A DNA stretch of 64,000 nt from Vanilla planifolia (taxonomy: Eukaryota > Streptophyta > Magnoliopsida > Asparagales > Orchidaceae): contig CM043875.1 in NCBI GenBank assembly GCA_023846275.1, forward strand, positions 1-64,000, read 5' to 3'. The notes under the pieces are model-generated. The model was not told the origin of the DNA and searched no databases. It saw only the letters and a program-made list of their open reading frames with translations. Numbering within the stretch: the first letter of the stretch is position 1; every line of letters begins with the position of its first letter. Below are positions 21,012-36,769 of this stretch, piece after piece. A program made the translations under genes and the position numbers.

Positions 21012-23637
21012 CAAAGTTATATAAAACTGTTATAGTCATTTATTAACTATATTTTTTATTTTAAAATCCTAAATTTTATTTGTTGATCACGCAATAATAA
21101 CTTAGTCTAGAAGGTTTAGAAAAGAATAAAATTATCAAATATCTAATTTTTTTCTCATAAATAATTATATAAAAATCAAAAAAGTTTAATTTGTTTTACA
21201 AATATAATTTAATATATATATATATATATATATATATTAATTCCTTATGCTAAAAATTAAAAATTACAATTTAACGATTTCTTATGGGTGACATATATAA
21301 ATATATGTGTAATAAATATGTTAAATATAAAATTTTTAAATTTAAGAAGATCCACTACAAATCTATAACATCTGATATAAATTCAATAAATTAACAATGA
21401 TTGCATGTTAACAATATATGAAAATATCAAAACATAACTCTTTTTAATATCTCATTTAAATTAAGTTATTAAACTATGATAAAAATTTATTTTTCATAAT
21501 TCTATTGTGCCAACCAAATCATAATCTAATAAAATTTAATTTAAACATTGGACAAAATAGACAAGAAAAGCAACAAAAATATTACATAAATATCCACGTT
21601 ATTTCTTTTATAATTTAATTCATTATATAGTCAATAAAAAAAATAACATGATAAAGGAAATCATATGAGCATCGATTTATTAAGATTATTTGTTTGATTT
21701 CGCAAATACATTTATTTTAATTTAAATCTCAAAAAGAAAACGATACGCCTAATACCTTTCATAACTTTTTTTTAATAATTATTAATATTTTGTAAAAACA
21801 TATCTTATAAATAAATATTATTTTTTCTCTCCATCTTTTTATTCCTTCTATTTTTCTTTTAGAAATAGCATAAAACAATCACGTCCAAGCATACGCTTTA
21901 GTGAAGCATTGAAATTGCCTGAGTTTGAAGAAGTCTCTTAAATCAATAGCTTTCGATTTGGCGCAAGCGTGAATAATGGTATACTACAAATAATAAACAA
22001 TTCATTCATTTGAGAATTATCCAAATAATGTTCTAATTAATGTATGATTTAAAATTAATTAAAAAGTTATTAACGAAGGCAACGCTTTCAACTCAACAGT
22101 CTTATTAACGTTGAAGCTGAAATACGAAATTATTGTTGTCATAAAATTTTCGACTTCACTTTGAAAAACTTAATTCACTATATTAGTATAATTTTATTTG
22201 ATGAAAGATTCATTTTGTTATTATTAAGTTCATGCTACATTTTAAAAATTTTATATAAATATTTTTTAAATCTTAATTATTTGGACATGAAAAGTACATG
22301 TTAAAAAAAGAAATGAATGATATTTTTAACAATTAGACTTTCTTTTACTAAATTTAGTATTTTCCATGCATAATTTAATATACAAATATTAATTTGTATT
22401 TATTTTATAATTTTTTTTAAAAATTTATTATAATTATCATTGAAATTGATTTAAAATTATTGTCATGCTTTGTTTCGTAATTAAAAAAAGACATTTTAGT
22501 CAACGATGCGCATATCTTCTTCTGGATTTCACACCAGAACTACAATCGTGTAAAACGATTTGTAACGACATTAAAGCGAGGCAAAAATCTCGAGTTAACG
22601 TCGCAGAATTTTTTCGAGAACAGATAATTATGAGGGTAATTAATTTAGTAATATGTATATAAAACATACTGTACAAAAAAAAAAGATACAAAGTAACAAA
22701 ACTCTTAAAACATACAACTATTTTATTAATGTTTATTGATTATCGAACTATGCAAATAACTATTAAAAATAATTGTTCCTTTTACATATTTTCAACATCT
22801 CGATTTTTTTGTATAATAAAATCTATTTTTTATTTTTCTTTTATTCTTATTATTTTTGCTGAAATAGATTTGAATAAAATAAAATTGACATAAAATAACT
22901 TAAATTCTTAATTTTAAAAAATTAAAGTTTGAATCATATAAGTCGTCGTATTTAAAAATAATAATTCTTTTGAAATTTATATAATTATTTTTTTGTTAAT
23001 TTATATTATTTTAAAACTATATAAAATTAGCTTAATGAATAATTTAATAGTTTTAATCATGAGGTTCATGATTTAATATAAATATTTACATAAAACTCAA
23101 ATCATTAATTTATTCATAAATAAGAGTTTACATTTATTTTAAAATTTCTTTTAAAAACTGACGCGTACTGTTTATTTTTTTCAAAACTTCGAAAAAACAA
23201 AAAAAGAATTCGGACGGCTTTTTTTTTATTTTTGTCCGCACAATACATTTACAGCGTGATTATAGGATCTTCCGCATAAACGGCATTATGCGGACGCCGA
23301 AAATGGCCAAAATCCGTGAGCTGACACTCACGCTTTTCCAGCGAAATTGCCGAATCGGAGGGGGCGTTCTGATTTACAAGGTCGCATAGACATATTATGC
23401 GGAAACGGCAAAATAACGAAAGCGGAAAATATGCCACATTTTTTTATTATTTTCGGGATTAACGTAAAATGCGGATAAATCTCGTAAATATTTGCCTGTT
23501 TTATTTTTTAAATATTTAGGATTTTGAGTAAGACGTTTCCTAAATTTTTTTTTTATTAGTAAAGTATTAAAGCAAACTAAAATATAATTTCTTATCAAAA
23601 TTTTAAACATATAATATTTTTTTAAAATATATTATTT
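21012..23637 (+). repeat. Unit 9 (class B1 mosaic), 2,626 bp
   Basis: It has B markers in the front (AATATGTT, TTTATTAAG, TTTGTTTGA, AAACAATCACG), A-type markers in the middle (ATTCATTTGAG, TTATTAACGAAGG, ACATGTT, CGTGTAAAAC) and B markers in the GC island (CTTCGA, loop CTGACA). (AT)13. The variant CTTAATGAATAA near 23033 is shared only with units 10 and 11. Confidence 0.96.
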
Positions 23638-26263
23638 CAAAGTTATATAAAACTGTTATAGTCATTTATTAACTATATTTTTTATTTTAAAATCCTAAAT
23701 TTTATTTGTTGATCACGTAATAAAAACTTAGTCTAGAATGTTTAGAAAAGAATAAAATTATCAAATATCTAATTTTTTTCTCATAAATAATTATATAAAA
23801 ATCAAAAAAGTTTAATTTGTTTTACAAATATAATTTAATATATATATATATATATATATATATTAATTCCTTAAGCTAAAAATTAAAAATTACAATTTAA
23901 CGATTTCTTATGGGTGACATATATAAATATATGTGTAATAAATATGTTAAATATAAAATTTTTAAATTTAAGAAGATCCACTACAAATCTATAACATCTG
24001 ATATAAATTCAATAAATTAACAATGATTGCATGTTAACAATATATGAAAATATCAAAACATAACTCTTTTTAATATCTCATTTAAATTAAGTTATTAAAC
24101 TATGATAAAAATTTATTTTTCATAATTCTATTGTGCCAACCAAATCATAATCTAATAAAATTTAATTTAAACATTGGACAAAATAGACAAGAAAAGCAAC
24201 CAAAATATTACATAAATATCCACGTTATTTCTTTTATAATTTAATTCATTATATAGTCAATAAAAAAAATAACATGATAAAGGAAATCATATGAGCATCG
24301 ATTTATTAAGATTATTTGTTTGATTTCGCAAATACATTTATTTTAATTTAAATCTCAAAAAGAAAACGATACGCCTAATACCTTTCATAACTTTTTTTTA
24401 ATAATTATTAATATTTTGTAAAAACATATCTTATAAATAAATATTATTTTTTCTCTCCATCTTTTTATTCCTTCTATTTTTCTTTTAGAAATAGCATAAA
24501 ACAATCACGTCCAAGCATACGCTTTAGTGAAGCATTGAAATTGCCTGAGTTTGAAGAAGTCTCTTAAATCAATAGCTTTCGATTTGGCGCAAGCGTGAAT
24601 AATGGTATACTACAAATAATAAACAATTCATTCATTTGAGAATTATCCAAATAATGTTCTAATTAATGTATGATTTAAAATTAATTAAAAAGTTATTAAC
24701 GAAGGCAACGCTTTCAACTCAACAGTCTTATTAACGTTGAAGCTGAAATACGAAATTATTGTTGTCATAAAATTTTCGACTTCACTTTGAAAAACTTAAT
24801 TCACTATATTAGTATAATTTTATTTGATGAAAGATTCATTTTGTTATTATTAAGTTCATGCTACATTTTAAAAATTTTATATAAATATTTTTTAAATCTT
24901 AATTATTTGGACATGAAAAGTACATGTTAAAAAAAGAAATGAATGATATTTTTAACAATTAGACTTTCTTTTACTAAATTTAGTATTTTCCATGCATAAT
25001 TTAATATACAAATATTAATTTGTATTTATTTTATAATTTTTTTTAAAAATTTATTATAATTATCATTGAAATTGATTTAAAATTATTGTCATGCTTTGTT
25101 TCGTAATTAAAAAAAGACATTTTAGTCAACGATGCGCATATCTTCTTCTGGATTTCACACCAGAACTACAATCGTGTAAAACGATTTGTAACGACATTAA
25201 AGCGAGGCAAAAATCTCGAGTTAACGTCGCAGAATTTTTTCGAGAACAGATAATTATGAGGGTAATTAATTTAGTAATATGTATATAAAACATACTGTAC
25301 AAAAAAAAAAGATACAAAGTAACAAAACTCTTAAAACATACAACTATTTTATTAATGTTTATTGATTATCGAACTATGCAAATAACTATTAAAAATAATT
25401 GTTCCTTTTACATATTTTCAACATCTCGATTTTTTTGTATAATAAAATCTATTTTTTATTTTTCTTTTATTCTTATTATTTTTGCTGAAATAGATTTGAA
25501 TAAAATAAAATTGACATAAAATAACTTAAATTCTTAATTTTAAAAAATTAAAGTTTGAATCATATAAGTCGTCGTATTTAAAAATAATAATTCTTTTGAA
25601 ATTTATATAATTATTTTTTTGTTAATTTATATTATTTTAAAACTATATAAAATTAGCTTAATGAATAATTTAATAGTTTTAATCATGAGGTTCATGATTT
25701 AATATAAATATTTACATAAAACTCAAATCATTAATTTATTCATAAATAAGAGTTTACATTTATTTTAAAATTTCTTTTAAAAACTGACGCGTACTGTTTA
25801 TTTTTTTCAAAACTTCGAAAAAACAAAAAAAGAATTCGGACGGCTTTTTTTTTATTTTTGTCCGCACAATACATTTACAGCATGATTATAGGATCTTCCG
25901 CATAAACGGCATTATGCGGACGCCGAAAATGGCCAAAATCCGTGAGCTGACACTCACGCTTTTCCAGCGAAATTGCCGAATCGGAGGGGGCGTTCTGATT
26001 TACAAGGTCGCATAGACATATTATGCGGAAACGGCAAAATAACGAAAGCGGAAAATATGCCACATTTTTTTATTATTTTCGGGATTAACGTAAAATGCGG
26101 ATAAATCTCGTAAATATTTGCCTGTTTTATTTTTTAAATATTTAGGATTTTGAGTAAGACGTTTCCTAAATTTTTTTTTTATTAGTAAAGTATTAAAGCA
26201 AACTAAAATATAATTTCTTATCAAAATTTTAAACATATAATATTTTTTTAAAATATATTATTT
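23638..26263 (+). repeat. Unit 10 (class B1 mosaic), 2,626 bp
   Basis: As unit 9, with (AT)13. It shares AATAAAAACTTAG, TCTAGAATG and CCTTAAGC with units 11 and 12. It has private changes CACGTAATAA near 23714 and CAGCATGATT near 25881. Confidence 0.96.
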
Positions 26264-26459
26264 CAAAGTTATATAAAACTGTTATAGTCATTTATTAACT
26301 ATATTTTTTATTTTAAAATCCTAAATTTTATTTGTTGATCACGCAATAAAAACTTAGTCTAGAATGTTTAGAAAAGAATAAAATTATCAAATATCTAATT
26401 TTTTTCTCATAAATAATTATATAAAAATCAAAAAAGTTTAATTTGTTTTACAAATATAA

Positions 26460-26495
<36 letters not shown>

Positions 26496-28891
26496 TCCTT
26501 AAGCTAAAAATTAAAAATTACAATTTAACGATTTCTTATGGGTGACATATATAAATATATGTGTAATAAATATGTTAAATATAAAATTTTTAAATTTAAG
26601 AAGATCCACTACAAATCTATAACATCTGATATAAATTCAATAAATTAACAATGATTGCATGTTAACAATATATGAAAATATCAAAACATAACTCTTTTTA
26701 ATATCTCATTTAAATTAAGTTATTAAACTATGATAAAAATTTATTTTTCATAATTCTATTGTGCCAACCAAATCATAATCTAATAAAATTTAATTTAAAC
26801 ATTGGACAAAATAGACAAGAAAAGCAACCAAAATATTACATAAATATCCACGTTATTTCTTTTATAATTTAATTCATTATATAGTCAATAAAAAAAATAA
26901 CATGATAAAGGAAATCATATGAGCATCGATTTATTAAGATTATTTGTTTGATTTCGCAAATACATTTATTTTAATTTAAATCTCAAAAAGAAAACGATAC
27001 GCCTAATACCTTTCATAACTTTTTTTTAATAATTATTAATATTTTGTAAAAACATATCTTATAAATAAATATTATTTTTTCTCTCCATCTTTTTATTCCT
27101 TCTATTTTTCTTTTAGAAATAGCGTAAAACAATCACGTCCAAGCATACGCTTTAGTGAAGCATTGAAATTGCCTGAGTTTGAAGAAGTCTCTTAAATCAA
27201 TAGCTTTCGATTTGGCGCAAGCGTGAATAATGGTATACTACAAATAATAAACAATTCATTCATTTGAGAATTATCCAAATAATGTTCTAATTAATGTATG
27301 ATTTAAAATTAATTAAAAAGTTATTAACGAAGGCAACGCTTTCAACTCAACAGTCTTATTAACGTTGAAGCTGAAATACGAAATTATTGTTGTCATAAAA
27401 TTTTCGACTTCACTTTGAAAAACTTAATTCACTATATTAGTATAATTTTATTTGATGAAAGATTCATTTTGTTATTATTAAGTTCATGCTACATTTTAAA
27501 AATTTTATATAAATATTTTTTAAATCTTAATTATTTGGACATGAAAAGTACATGTTAAAAAAAGAAATGAATGATATTTTTAACAATTAGACTTTCTTTT
27601 ACTAAATTTAGTATTTTCCATGCATAATTTAATATACAAATATTAATTTGTATTTATTTTATAATTTTTTTTAAAAATTTATTATAATTATCATTGAAAT
27701 TGATTTAAAATTATTGTCATGCTTTGTTTCGTAATTAAAAAAAGACATTTTAGTCAACGATGCGCATATCTTCTTCTGGATTTCACACCAGAACTACAAT
27801 CGTGTAAAACGATTTGTAACGACATTAAAGCGAGGCAAAAATCTCGAGTTAACGTCGCAGAATTTTTTCGAGAACAGATAATTATGAGGGTAATTAATTT
27901 AGTAATATGTATATAAAACATACTGTACAAAAAAAAAAGATACAAAGTAACAAAACTCTTAAAACATACAACTATTTTATTAATGTTTATTGATTATCGA
28001 ACTATGCAAATAACTATTAAAAATAATTGTTCCTTTTACATATTTTCAACATCTCGATTTTTTTGTATAATAAAATCTATTTTTTATTTTTCTTTTATTC
28101 TTATTATTTTTGCTGAAATAGATTTGAATAAAATAAAATTGACATAAAATAACTTAAATTCTTAATTTTAAAAAATTAAAGTTTGAATCATATAAGTCGT
28201 CGTATTTAAAAATAATAATTCTTTTGAAATTTATATAATTATTTTTTTGTTAATTTATATTATTTTAAAACTATATAAAATTAGCTTAATGAATAATTTA
28301 ATAGTTTTAATCATGAGGTTCATGATTTAATATAAATATTTACATAAAACTCAAATCATTAATTTATTCATAAATAAGAGTTTACATTTATTTTAAAATT
28401 TCTTTTAAAAACTGACGCGTACTGTTTATTTTTTTCAAAACTTCGAAAAAACAAAAAAAGAATTCGGACGGCTTTTTTTTTATTTTTGTCCGCACAATAC
28501 ATTTACAGCGTGATTATAGGATCTTCCGCATAAACGGCATTATGCGGACGCCGAAAATGGCCAAAATCCGTGAGCTGACACTCACGCTTTTCCAGCGAAA
28601 TTGCCGAATCGGAGGGGGCGTTCTGATTTACAAGGTCGCATAGACATATTATGCGGAAACGGCAAAATAACGAAAGCGGAAAATATGCCACATTTTTTTA
28701 TTATTTTCGGGATTAACGTAAAATGCGGATAAATCTCGTAAATATTTGCCTGTTTTATTTTTTAAATATTTAGGATTTTGAGTAAGACGTTTCCTAAATT
28801 TTTTTTTTATTAGTAAAGTATTAAAGCAAACTAAAATATAATTTCTTATCAAAATTTTAAACATATAATATTTTTTTAAAATATATTATTT
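26264..28891 (+). repeat. Unit 11 (class B1 mosaic), 2,628 bp
   Basis: As unit 10 but with (AT)14 and a private change TAGCGTAAAAC near 27121. Confidence 0.96.
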
Positions 28892-29087
28892 CAAAGTTAT
28901 ATAAAACTGTTATAGTCATTTATTAACTATATTTTTTATTTTAAAATCCTAAATTTTATTTGTTGATCACGCAATAAAAACTTAGTCTAGAATGTTTAGA
29001 AAAGAATAAAATTATCAAATATCTAATTTTTTTCTCATAAATAATTATATAAAAATCAAAAAAGTTTAATTTGTTTTACAAATATAA

Positions 29088-29123
<36 letters not shown>

Positions 29124-31521
29124 TCCTTAAGCTAAAAATTAAAAATTACAATTTAACGATTTCTTATGGGTGACATATATAAATATATGTGTAATAAATA
29201 TGTTAAATATAAAATTTTTAAATTTAAGAAGATCCACTACAAATCTATAACATCTGATATAAATTCAATAAATTAACAATGATTGCATGTTAACAATATA
29301 TGAAAATATCAAAACATAACTCTTTTTAATATCTCATTTAAATTAAGTTATTAAACTATGATAAAAATTTATTTTTCATAATTCTATTGTGCCAACCAAA
29401 TCATAATCTAATAAAATTTAATTTAAACATTGGACAAAATAGACAAGAAAAGCAACCAAAATATTACATAAATATCCACGTTATTTCTTTTATAATTTAA
29501 TTCATTATATAGTCAATAAAAAAAATAACATGATAAAGGAAATCATATGAGCATCGATTTATTAAGATTATTTGTTTGATTTCGCAAATACATTTATTTT
29601 AATTTAAATCTCAAAAAGAAAACGATACGCCTAATACCTTTCATAACTTTTTTTTAATAATTATTAATATTTTGTAAAAACATATCTTATAAATAAATAT
29701 TATTTTTTCTCTCCATCTTTTTATTCCTTCTATTTTTCTTTTAGAAATAGCATAAAACAATCACGTCCAAGCATACGCTTTAGTGAAGCATTGAAATTGC
29801 CTGAGTTTGAAGAAGTCTCTTAAATCAATAGCTTTCGATTTGGCGCAAGCGTGAATAATGGTATACTACAAATAATAAACAATTCATTTATTTGAGAATT
29901 ATCCAAATAATGTTCTAATTAATGTATGATTTAAAATTAATTAAAAAATTGTTAACCAAGGCAACGCTTTCAACTCAACAGTCTTATTAACGTTGAAGCT
30001 GAAATACGAAATTATTGTTGTCATAAAATTTTCGACTTCACTTTGAAAAACTTAATTCACTATATTAGTATAATTTTATTTGATGAAAGATTCATTTTGT
30101 TATTATTAAGTTCATGCTACATTTTAAAAATTTTATATAAATATTTTTTAAATCTTAATTATTTGGACATGAAAAGTACTTGTTAAAAAAAGAAATGAAT
30201 GATATTTTTAACAATTAGACTTTCTTTTACTAAATTTAGTATTTTCCATGCATAATTTAATATACAAATATTAATTTGTATTTATTTTATAATTTTTTTT
30301 AAAAATTTATTATAATTATCATTGAAATTGATTTAAAATTATTGTCATGCTTTGTTTCGTAATTAAAAAAAGACATTTTAGTCAACGATGCGCATATCTT
30401 CTTCTGGATTTCACACCAGAACTACAATCGTATAAAACGATTTGTAACGACATTAAAGCGAGGCAAAAATCTCGACTTAACGTCGCAGAATTTTTTCGAG
30501 AACAGATAATTATGAGGGTAATTAATTTAGTAATATGTATATAAAACATACTGTACAAAAAAAAAAGATACAAAGTAACAAAACTCTTAAAACATACAAC
30601 TATTTTATTAATGTTTATCGATTATCGAACTATGCAAATAACTATTAAAAATAATTGTTCCTTTTACATATTTTCAACATTTCGATTTTTTTGTATAATA
30701 AAATTTTATTTTTTATTTTTCTTTTATTCTTATTATTTTTGCTCAAATAGATTTGAATAAAATAAAATTGACATAAAATAACTTAAATTCTTAATTTTAA
30801 AAAATTAAAGTTTGAATCATATAAGTCGTCGTATTTAAAAATAATAATTCTTTTGAAATTTATATAATTATTTTTTTGTTAATTTATATTATTTTAAAAC
30901 TATATAAAATTAGCTTAATAAATAATTTAATAGTTTTTATAATGAGGTTCATGATTTAATATAAATATTTACATAAAACTCAAATCATTAATTTATTCAT
31001 AAATAAGAGTTTACATTTATTTTAAAATTTCTTTTAAAAACTGACGCGTACTGTTTATTTTTTTCAAAACTTCGAAAAAACAAAAAAAGAATTCGGACGG
31101 CTTTTTTTTTTATTTTTGTCCGCACAATACATTTACAGCGTGATTATAGGATCTTCCGCATAAACGGCATTATGCGGACGCCGAAAATGGCCAAAATCCG
31201 TGAGCTGACACTCACGCTTTTCCAGCGAAATTGCCGAATCGGAGGGGGCGTTCTGATTTACAAGGTCGCATAGACATATTATGCGGAAACGGCAAAATAA
31301 CGAAAGCGGAAAATATGCCACATTTTTTTATTATTTTCGGGATTAACGTAAAATGCGGATAAATCTCGTAAATATTTGCCTGTTTTATTTTTTAAATATT
31401 TAGGATTTTGAGTAAGACGTTTCCTAAATTTTTTTTTTATTAGTAAAGTATTAAAGCAAACTAAAATATAATTTCTTATCAAAATTTTAAACATATAATA
31501 TTTTTTTAAAATATATTATTT
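28892..31521 (+). repeat. Unit 12, recombinant B1 front / B2 back, 2,630 bp
   Basis: This is the longest unit. Its front matches units 10-11, including (AT)14 and TCTAGAATG. From ATTTATTTGAG and AAATTGTTAACCAAGG near 29887-29960 onward it has B2 markers: ACTTGTT, CGTATAAAAC, GCTCAAATAG, TTTTTATAATGAGG and a T10 run. Private C for G near 30475 turns CTCGAG into CTCGAC. Confidence 0.96.
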
Positions 31522-34145
31522 CAAAGTTATATAAAACTGTTATAGTCATTTATTAACTATATTTTTTATTTTAAAATCCTAAATTTTATTTGTTGATCAC
31601 GCAATAATAACTTAGTCTAGAAGGTTTAGAAAAGAATAAAATTATCAAATATCTAATTTTTTTCTCATAAATAATTATATAAAAATCAAAAAAGTTTAAT
31701 TTGTTTTACAAATATAATTTAATATATATATATATATATATATTAATTCCTTATGCTAAAAATTAAAAATTACAATTTAACGATTTCTTATGGGTGACAT
31801 ATATAAATATATGTGTAATAAATATGTTAAATATAAAATTTTTAAATTTAAGAAGATCCACTACAAATCTATAACATCTGATATAAATTCAATAAATTAA
31901 CAATGATTGCATGTTAACAATATATGAAAATATCAAAACATAACTCTTTTTAATATCTCATTTAAATTAAGTTATTAAACTATGATAAAAATTTATATTT
32001 CATAATTCTATTGTGCCAACCAAATCATAATCTAATAAAATTTAATTTAAACATTGGACAAAATAGACAAGAAAAGCAACCAAAATATTACATAAATATC
32101 CACGTTATTTCTTTTATAATTTAATTCATTATATAGTCAATAAAAAAAATAACATGATAAAGGAAATCATATGAGCATCGATTTATTAAGATTATTTGTT
32201 TGATTTCGCAAATACATTTATTTTAATTTAAATCTCAAAAAGAAAACGATACGCCTAATACCTTTCATAACTTTTTTTTAATAATTATTAATATTTTGTA
32301 AAAACATATCTTATAAATAAATATTATTTTTTCTCTCCATCTTTTTATTCCTTCTATTTTTCTTTTAGATATAGCATAAAACAATCACGTCCAAGCATAC
32401 GCTTTAGTGAAGCATTGAAATTGCCTGAGTTTGAAGAAGTCTCTTAAATCAATAGCTTTCGATTTGGCGCAAGCGTGAATAATGGTATACTACAAATAAT
32501 AAACAATTCATTTATTTGTGAATTATCCAAATAATGTTCTAATTAATGTATGATTTAAAATTAATTAAAAAATTGTTAACCAAGGCAACGCTTTCAACTC
32601 AACAGTCTTATTAACGTTGAAGCTGAAATACGAAATTATTGTTGTCATAAAATTTTCGACTTCACTTTGAAAAACTTAATTCACTATATTAGTATAATTT
32701 TATTTGATGAAAGATTCATTTTGTTATTATTAAGTTCATGCTACATTTTAAAAATTTTATATAAATATTTTTTAAATCTTAATTATTTGGACATGAAAAG
32801 TACTTGTTAAAAAAAGAAATGAATGATATTTTTAACAATTAGACTTTCTTTTACTAAATTTAGTATTTTCCATGCATAATTTAATATACAAATATTAATT
32901 TGTATTTATTTTATAATTTTTTTTAAAAATTTATTATAATTATCATTGAAATTGATTTAAAATTATTGTCATGATTTGTTTCGTAATTAAAAAAAGACAT
33001 TTTAGTCAACGATGCGCATATCTTCTTCTGGATTTCACACCAGAACTACAATCGTATAAAACGATTTGTAACGACATTAAAGCGAGGCAAAAATCTCGAG
33101 TTAACGTCGCAGAATTTTTTCGAGAACAGATAATTATGAGGGTAATTAATTTAGTAATATGTATATAAAACATACTGTACAAAAAAAAAAGATACAAAGT
33201 AACAAAACTCTTAAAACATACAACTATTTTATTAATGTTTATCGATTATCGAACTATGCAAATAACTATTAAAAATAATTGTTCCTTTTACATATTTTCA
33301 ACATTTCGATTTTTTTGTATAATAAAATTTTATTTTTTATTTTTCTTTTATTCTTATTATTTTTGCTCAAATAGATTTGAATAAAATAAAATTGACATAA
33401 AATAACTTAAATTCTTAATTTTAAAAAATTAAAGTTTGAATCATATAAGTCGTCGTATTTAAAAATAATAATTCTTTTGAAATTTATATAATTATTTTTT
33501 TGTTAATTTATATTATTTTAAAACTATATAAAATTAGCTTAATAAATAATTTAATAGTTTTTATAATGAGTTTCATGATTTAATATAAATATTTACATAA
33601 AACTCAAATCATTAATTTATTCATAAATAAGAGTTTACATTTATTTTAAAATTTCTTTTAAAAACTGACGCGTACTGTTTATTTTTTTCAAAACTTCGAA
33701 AAAACAAAAAAAGAATTCGGACGGCTTTTTTTTTTATTTTTGTCCGCACAATACATTTACAGCGTGATTATAGGATCTTCCGCATAAACGGCATTATGCG
33801 GACGCCGAAAATGGCCAAAATCCGTGAGCTGACACTCACGCTTTTCCAGCGAAATTGCCGAATCGGAGGGGGCGTTCTGATTTACAAGGTCGCATAGACA
33901 TATTATGCGGAAACGGCAAAATAACGAAAGCGGAAAATATGCCACATTTTTTTATTATTTTCGGGATTAACGTAAAATGCGGATAAATCTCGTAAATATT
34001 TGCCTGTTTTATTTTTTAAATATTTAGGATTTTGAGTAAGACGTTTCCTAAATTTTTTTTTTATTAGTAAAGTATTAAAGCAAACTAAAATATAATTTCT
34101 TATCAAAATTTTAAACATATAATATTTTTTTAAAATATATTATTT
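31522..34145 (+). repeat. Unit 13 (class B2), 2,624 bp
   Basis: First full B2 unit: AATTTATATTTCAT, TAGATATAG, ATTTATTTGTGAA, GTCATGATTTG, ATAATGAGTTTCATG. (AT)11. Confidence 0.97.
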
Positions 34146-36769
34146 CAAAGTTATATAAAACTGTTATAGTCATTTATTAACTATATTTTTTATTTTAAAA
34201 TCCTAAATTTTATTTGTTGATCACGCAATAATAACTTAGTCTAGAAGGTTTAGAAAAGAATAAAATTATCAAATATCTAATTTTTTTCTCATAAATAATT
34301 ATATAAAAATCAAAAAAGTTTAATTTGTTTTACAAATATAATTTAATATATATATATATATATATATTAATTCCTTATGCTAAAAATTAAAAATTACAAT
34401 TTAACGATTTCTTATGGGTGACATATATAAATATATGTGTAATAAATATGTTAAATATAAAATTTTTAAATTTAAGAAGATCCACTACAAATCTATAACA
34501 TCTGATATAAATTCAATAAATTAACAATGATTGCATGTTAACAATATATGAAAATATCAAAACATAACTCTTTTTAATATCTCATTTAAATTAAGTTATT
34601 AAACTATGATAAAAATTTATATTTCATAATTCTATTGTGCCAACCAAATCATAATCTAATAAAATTTAATTTAAACATTGGACAAAATAGACAAGAAAAG
34701 CAACAAAAATATTACATAAATATCCACGTTATTTCTTTTATAATTTAATTCATTATATAGTCAATAAAAAAAATAACATGATAAAGGAAATCATATGAGC
34801 ATCGATTTATTAAGATTATTTGTTTGATTTCGCAAATACATTTATTTTAATTTAAATCTCAAAAAGAAAACGATACGCCTAATACCTTTCATAACTTTTT
34901 TTTAATAATTATTAATATTTTGTAAAAACATATCTTATAAATAAATATTATTTTTTCTCTCCATCTTTTTATTCCTTCTATTTTTCTTTTAGATATAGCA
35001 TAAAACAATCACGTCCAAGCATACGCTTTAGTGAAGCATTGAAATTGCCTGAGTTTGAAGAAGTCTCTTAAATCAATAGCTTTCGATTTGGCGCAAGCGT
35101 GAATAATGGTATACTACAAATAATAAACAATTCATTTATTTGTGAATTATCCAAATAATGTTCTAATTAATGTATGATTTAAAATTAATTAAAAAATTGT
35201 TAACCAAGGCAACGCTTTCAACTCAACAGTCTTATTAACGTTGAAGCTGAAATACGAAATTATTGTTGTCATAAAATTTTCGACTTCACTTTGAAAAACT
35301 TAATTCACTATATTAGTATAATTTTATTTGATGAAAGATTCATTTTGTTATTATTAAGTTCATGCTACATTTTAAAAATTTTATATAAATATTTTTTAAA
35401 TCTTAATTATTTGGACATGAAAAGTACTTGTTAAAAAAAGAAATGAATGATATTTTTAACAATTAGACTTTCTTTTACTAAATTTAGTATTTTCCATGCA
35501 TAATTTAATATACAAATATTAATTTGTATTTATTTTATAATTTTTTTTAAAAATTTATTATAATTATCATTGAAATTGATTTAAAATTATTGTCATGATT
35601 TGTTTCGTAATTAAAAAAAGACATTTTAGTCAACGATGCGCATATCTTCTTCTGGATTTCACACCAGAACTACAATCGTATAAAACGATTTGTAACGACA
35701 TTAAAGCGAGGCAAAAATCTCGAGTTAACGTCGCAGAATTTTTTCGAGAACAGATAATTATGAGGGTAATTAATTTAGTAATATGTATATAAAACATACT
35801 GTACAAAAAAAAAAGATACAAAGTAACAAAACTCTTAAAACATACAACTATTTTATTAATGTTTATCGATTATCGAACTATGCAAATAACTATTAAAAAT
35901 AATTGTTCCTTTTACATATTTTCAACATTTCGATTTTTTTGTATAATAAAATTTTATTTTTTATTTTTCTTTTATTCTTATTATTTTTGCTCAAATAGAT
36001 TTGAATAAAATAAAATTGACATAAAATAACTTAAATTCTTAATTTTAAAAAATTAAAGTTTGAATCATATAAGTCGTCGTATTTAAAAATAATAATTCTT
36101 TTGAAATTTATATAATTATTTTTTTGTTAATTTATATTATTTTAAAACTATATAAAATTAGCTTAATAAATAATTTAATAGTTTTTATAATGAGTTTCAT
36201 GATTTAATATAAATATTTACATAAAACTCAAATCATTAATTTATTCATAAATAAGAGTTTACATTTATTTTAAAATTTCTTTTAAAAACTGACGCGTACT
36301 GTTTATTTTTTTCAAAACTTCGAAAAAACAAAAAAAGAATTCGGACGGCTTTTTTTTTTATTTTTGTCCGCACAATACATTTACAGCGTGATTATAGGAT
36401 CTTCCGCATAAACGGCATTATGCGGACGCCGAAAATGGCCAAAATCCGTGAGCTGACACTCACGCTTTTCCAGCGAAATTGCCGAATCGGAGGGGGCGTT
36501 CTGATTTACAAGGTCGCATAGACATATTATGCGGAAACGGCAAAATAACGAAAGCGGAAAATATGCCACATTTTTTTATTATTTTCGGGATTAACGTAAA
36601 ATGCGGATAAATCTCGTAAATATTTGCCTGTTTTATTTTTTAAATATTTAGGATTTTGAGTAAGACGTTTCCTAAATTTTTTTTTTATTAGTAAAGTATT
36701 AAAGCAAACTAAAATATAATTTCTTATCAAAATTTTAAACATATAATATTTTTTTAAAATATATTATTT
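34146..36769 (+). repeat. Unit 14 (class B2), 2,624 bp
   Basis: As unit 13, with GCAACAAAAAT in place of GCAACCAAAAT near 34710. That variant is also in units 9, 18 and 19. (AT)11. Confidence 0.97.
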
